DNA of 64,000 nucleotides from Trematomus loennbergii. Its lineage: Eukaryota > Chordata > Actinopteri > Perciformes > Nototheniidae. Position numbers and translations under genes: made by a program. The stretch is taken from NCBI GenBank assembly GCA_012861695.1, contig JAAOOA010000011.1, forward strand, positions 124,001 to 188,000, in the 5' to 3' direction. Below, in pieces: positions 1-64,000 of this stretch. Every line of letters begins with the position of its first letter. Positions within the stretch are counted from its first letter, which is position 1. Below the pieces are notes generated by a model, which saw only the letters and a program-made list of their open reading frames with translations, was not told the DNA's origin and ran no database searches.

Positions 1-615
1 GGGAGGGGGGGCAGCAGGAGCAGGACAGATGACAGCAGGCGTGCCGCACCGGGACATAACCCCTCCCCACTGATGTTTATCTCTCTTCTCTTCCAATATA
101 CAAATGATCATCTAGGTTAAGAGCCAAGCTGTTGTCTGAAACATTAAGTTTCATTTTAGAAGATATAGGATATTTACTATATTATGGAAAGCTTTAGAGT
201 GTGTAATTATCCTTTTCATTCCAAACTTAAGCTGTTATTCCATTGTCAGCTGTCTTCCGACCACATGTTTAGGATTTGTAGCTTTCTTTGGGGAATAAGC
301 AGGCACTCCTGGTGCCTGTTACAGTTCTGATGACTGGAATATATGCATCTGTACACACAGTTTATCTGATAGCAGAAACACAAAGTCGCATCTACACGAC
401 TGTTGACCGACAGGAATGCAGTCCTTTCCTGCAATAGTTTTGTTAGCTTAAAATATTGTGAAGCATTTGTATGCAGTGTGTATCTTCCTCACACAGGATG
501 ACTTCCAATAACTGTTTTATTTTGTCACTGTTTTAAATTAAGTTATTACAATGCTTGAATCTGTATTGAAAACAGTAAAAGGGCTTCAGGTGTTCATGTG
601 TATAATACGTCCTTT
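1..615. other. Left-edge flank, no gene recognised
   Basis: AT-rich sequence past the FANCA 3' end, starting with a short G-rich/GC-rich stretch (1-65). No reading frame here has recognisable protein similarity and no splice-flanked exon was found. In mammals a neighbouring gene lies tail-to-tail here, but nothing in these bases supports one. Confidence 0.5.
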
Positions 616-620
616 GTGCA

Positions 621-626
621 TTTATT
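621..626 (-). promoter_or_regulatory. FANCA: Poly(A) signal AATAAA for FANCA
   Basis: AATAAA on the minus strand, about 160 nt past the FANCA stop codon. It would give a short 3' UTR of roughly 160-190 nt. The placement is normal for a terminal exon and no canonical AATAAA lies between it and the stop. Assignment is by position; transcript 3' ends would settle it. Confidence 0.6.
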
Positions 627-783
627 ATGTATACAAACATTAATAAAATGGTGATTTTTTTTTTACACATGAGCGTTAACTGGTCAAATCTGAACAGTGA
701 AGTAAACATCCTACGAGAGGAACATGTTCCTGTAAAGGAGGGAAGGGAGGGAGGGTTACTCTGCCTGACGTCAGCGAGCAGCT

Positions 784-61554
<60,771 letters not shown>

Positions 61555-61899
61555 CTACAAAAAAGGGTTCGAAAAAACAGTAAAGAAACATTAAAAGTAT
61601 ATTACAGCAAGGTCAGAAAGTATTCAAATGTAACATATTACTTCATCATCAGTCTAACTAGTTCCTAGCACAAGTACATTTCCTGAGGGAGTTTAAGGAC
61701 AAAGCAGCTCCCCCTGATGTTTAAGGCCACTCTATAGTGTATTAAACATGCAGGGTGGCCTGAAAGGTGGGTGCTCTTTAACGTGCATGCGCCTGAATCA
61801 CAGTCTCACACAAATGGCTTTTATACTTCTAGTGCACGCAGCCAGGCACGGTTCTAGGAGGGTGCAAAAACCTGCATTTCAAAAACCTGCATAAATACG

Positions 61900-62450
61900 G
61901 GTTTAAACAGCAGCATTTGCCACGGAAGGCGAGTGGCAGCTACCGTAAACCTTCTCTTACTCTGGCATCTTGTGGCAACTCCCGTTCAGCAGCGGCAGAT
62001 GCATCGGCAAGTAGTGGCATCTGTGGCAGATGCCGGAAGTACATGCCACTGCCTGCAGATGCCACGAAATGCGCTTGCTCTCTCTCCAAATATATGGTGT
62101 TCTTAGTTTCCATACCTCCTGTGTTTTATGAGCGACTTATCAAGTCTTAGCAAACGGCATAAAACATGATTAAACATGATAGTATATAAAACCATGCTCG
62201 TATCTACAACCTATAGAAATACAAAACGGCCTCAGTTTAGACGTAATTCTGTCCTCCTGCTTACCGCATCATTTATGAGAATACATGTCATAACATTAAC
62301 ACAACATATTCGAGGTGGTTTTAAATAACATATCCGTATTTATTTATTTCTCCAAGTTAGGTTTTTGTGTGCACTGAGGAGTCTCAAACAGGCGTTTGTG
62401 GCAGATGCCGGAAGTACTTGCCACTGCCTGCAGATGCCACGAAATGGATA
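61900..62450. repeat. Repeated segment GTGGCAGATGCCGGAAGTAC
   Basis: A ~50-bp block (GTGGCAGATGCCGGAAGTAC ... CAGATGCCACGAAATG) occurs at 62022-62072 and 62398-62447, with diverged relatives at 61930-62000. Family unknown. Confidence 0.7.
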
Positions 62451-62994
62451 CTGGATATTTGGTAGATTTGTCAGCTGATACAACTCAACACATTAGTTTT
62501 ATTTCCTTTAACTGGTGGATATAGAGTTGCTGCAGTGGAGACACTGTGCACAGCTGATTGACAGCTGGAACACAAACCACCAAATAAAAAATAAACATTA
62601 ATTGTCTCCACTCCGCAGGGATCCCCCGATACTTTCTTACAGTTGCTCATCATGGGGGGGTCTCCTGTCCCCGGCACAAACACACTGACACACTGCCTGA
62701 GGAAGACTTTTTTCGGACCACTTATTTATTTATTTTGGTGACGATCCGACCTCCATGCTGCTACTCTGGTTCAAACTGCATCCACCAAACAATATGATTT
62801 ACTGTATCTCCACCTCCCCAAAATAACCTAAATCTGACACGGTGTGAGATGTCTTTTTTAGCTGTTCTGTCCTCATTTCCTGCGATCTTCTTCATGCAGT
62901 CAGTCAAAATGATGAATGAATGAATGCGTTTCTTTGACTATTTATAGGCAAATATGGGCGTTACGAGAAGCCCGCAAAAGCTGCACCGCATTTC

Positions 62995-63428
62995 GAGTTG
63001 ATTGTGATTTATAAATCACCGGCCTATATAGCTGAACTCCTCCAGCGCTACACCCCAGCCAGAGCTTTAAGGTCTGCTGACCAGCTGCTGCTGGTAGTGC
63101 CCAAGACCAGGCTCAAAACCCGAGGGCACCGAGCCTTCGCAGCAGCTGGCCCTAGGCTCTGGAACACTCTGCCCCTCCATGTGAGGTCGACCCAGACCCT
63201 AGGGGTTTTTAAATCTACACTAAAAACACACTTCTTCTCTCTGGCTTTCTAGTTAGAGCGGAGCACGACTCCTGACTTTTCCTTGTGTTTTATTTTTATA
63301 TATCTGTTGTAATTTATTGTCGTTTATTGTGATTGTAGTAATGTGTTTTTATTACATGTACAGCACTTTGGCTCGACCAAAAATCGCTTTTAAATGTGCT
63401 ATATAAATAAAACCTGATTTGATTTGAT
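62995..63428 (+). mobile_element. L2-like LINE 3' end fragment
   Basis: Nearly identical to 44095-44520 (the L2 at 43.1-44.5 kb), from GCTGAACT(C/G)CTCCAGCGCT to the tail AAAACCTGATTTGATTTGAT. Frame 62998-63252 reads AELLQRYTPARALRSADQ. Confidence 0.92.
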
Positions 63429-63429
63429 A

Positions 63430-64000
63430 AAGGGAAACCAGTGTACGCAGTGTTTTATGAATCGGAAAATGTTTGTGCGTATTTATTTGCTTTGTCCTAC
63501 GTAAGCAACCTTCCCACGTGAATCCTACGCAAGACTTTATAAATGAGGCCCCCGGTGAGGTAAAGGACTCTCTGAGTGATTGGATAGTTAACTTTAGTCA
63601 TCTCAGTGAGTCTCAAATTGTTTGGTCAAAAACAAATATTTCCAATGCACACCTTTATCTATTTAATATAGTTGTACAAAATAAAGTAATAAAGCATTCC
63701 AATGTGTACTATAGGACAGTAAAAAAAACAAAAACATACAGTTTAAAAGGGGAGTGATTAGTCAAATACGCATAAATAAAAAGAAAGAATGCTAACTAGG
63801 TAAGAGAGAGGAGTTTATCAAATAAACAAGTTTAAATTATTTGTTATTGGTTGTGATCATATTCTAAAGATGTTTGGATTATTTAAATATATACAGTTCT
63901 GTTTCATGAGTGTTGAGAGCTGTACCCATAAATCTCTTCATGTTGCTCTCAAAGTGCACCAGATTGATGCATTTAACTTCAATATTTAAAAAAAAAAATC
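63430..64000. other. Right edge, FANCA intron 2, no exon found
   Basis: AT-rich. CCTACGTAAGCAACC to TTATAAATGAGGCCCCC (63497-63553) looks like the edge of another short element. No match to FANCA exons 1-2 could be found. Confidence 0.5.

Noticed and set aside
61555..64000. Search for FANCA exons 1 and 2
   Set aside because: No minus-strand segment with splice signals and matching sequence was found; they most likely lie beyond the window.

Overview
This window is vertebrate nuclear DNA, almost certainly from a ray-finned (teleost) fish. The evidence is an intron-rich gene with GT-AG splicing, very long (CA)n/(TG)n tracts, and the mobile element mix of a fish genome: L2 and Rex1-like LINEs, an L1/Tx1-like LINE, DIRS-type tyrosine-recombinase retrotransposons, many short TTAA or hAT/Harbinger-like inverted-repeat elements and a tRNA-headed SINE. 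There is no bacterial or viral operon, no CRISPR and no rRNA.

One host gene fills the window. Read on the minus strand, 40 coding exons between 61554 and 784 reconstruct FANCA, the Fanconi anaemia complementation group A protein. They correspond to human exons 3 to 43, with human exons 8 and 9 present as one exon. Exons 1 and 2, with the start codon and promoter, lie beyond the right edge. The stop codon is at 786-784 and a poly(A) signal follows at 626-621. About 4.16 kb of coding sequence is spread over about 61 kb; the rest is introns swollen by repeats.

Layout from left to right (3' to 5' of the gene): exons 43-30 lie compactly in 0.8-11 kb among CA tracts, with a LINE fragment and TTAA element in intron 30. 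Intron 28 (11.3-18 kb) holds a minus-strand DIRS element and a nested foldback element. Exons 28-16 occupy 18-29.3 kb with several short elements. Intron 15 holds a plus-strand DIRS-like element (29.9-32.8 kb). Exons 15-12 lie at 33.2-36.2 kb. Intron 11 is about 10 kb and holds an L1-like LINE, a ~146-bp satellite and a pile-up of three LINEs. Exons 11-5 lie at 46.2-54.2 kb. Intron 4 holds a Rex1-like LINE whose own reading frame has expanded into a ~3-kb minisatellite. Exons 4 and 3 lie at 60.9-61.6 kb.

The main points for a second look are: (1) at least six small base deficits that break the FANCA frame, three of them in one 93-nt exon, pointing to consensus errors or to a decayed allele; (2) long TG tracts directly against acceptors and CA tracts against donors of many exons; (3) a ~440-bp stretch present twice in FANCA introns, each copy abutting a (CA)n tract; (4) two minisatellites born from a LINE coding region; (5) a satellite whose ~146-bp monomers carry X-box-like palindromes.
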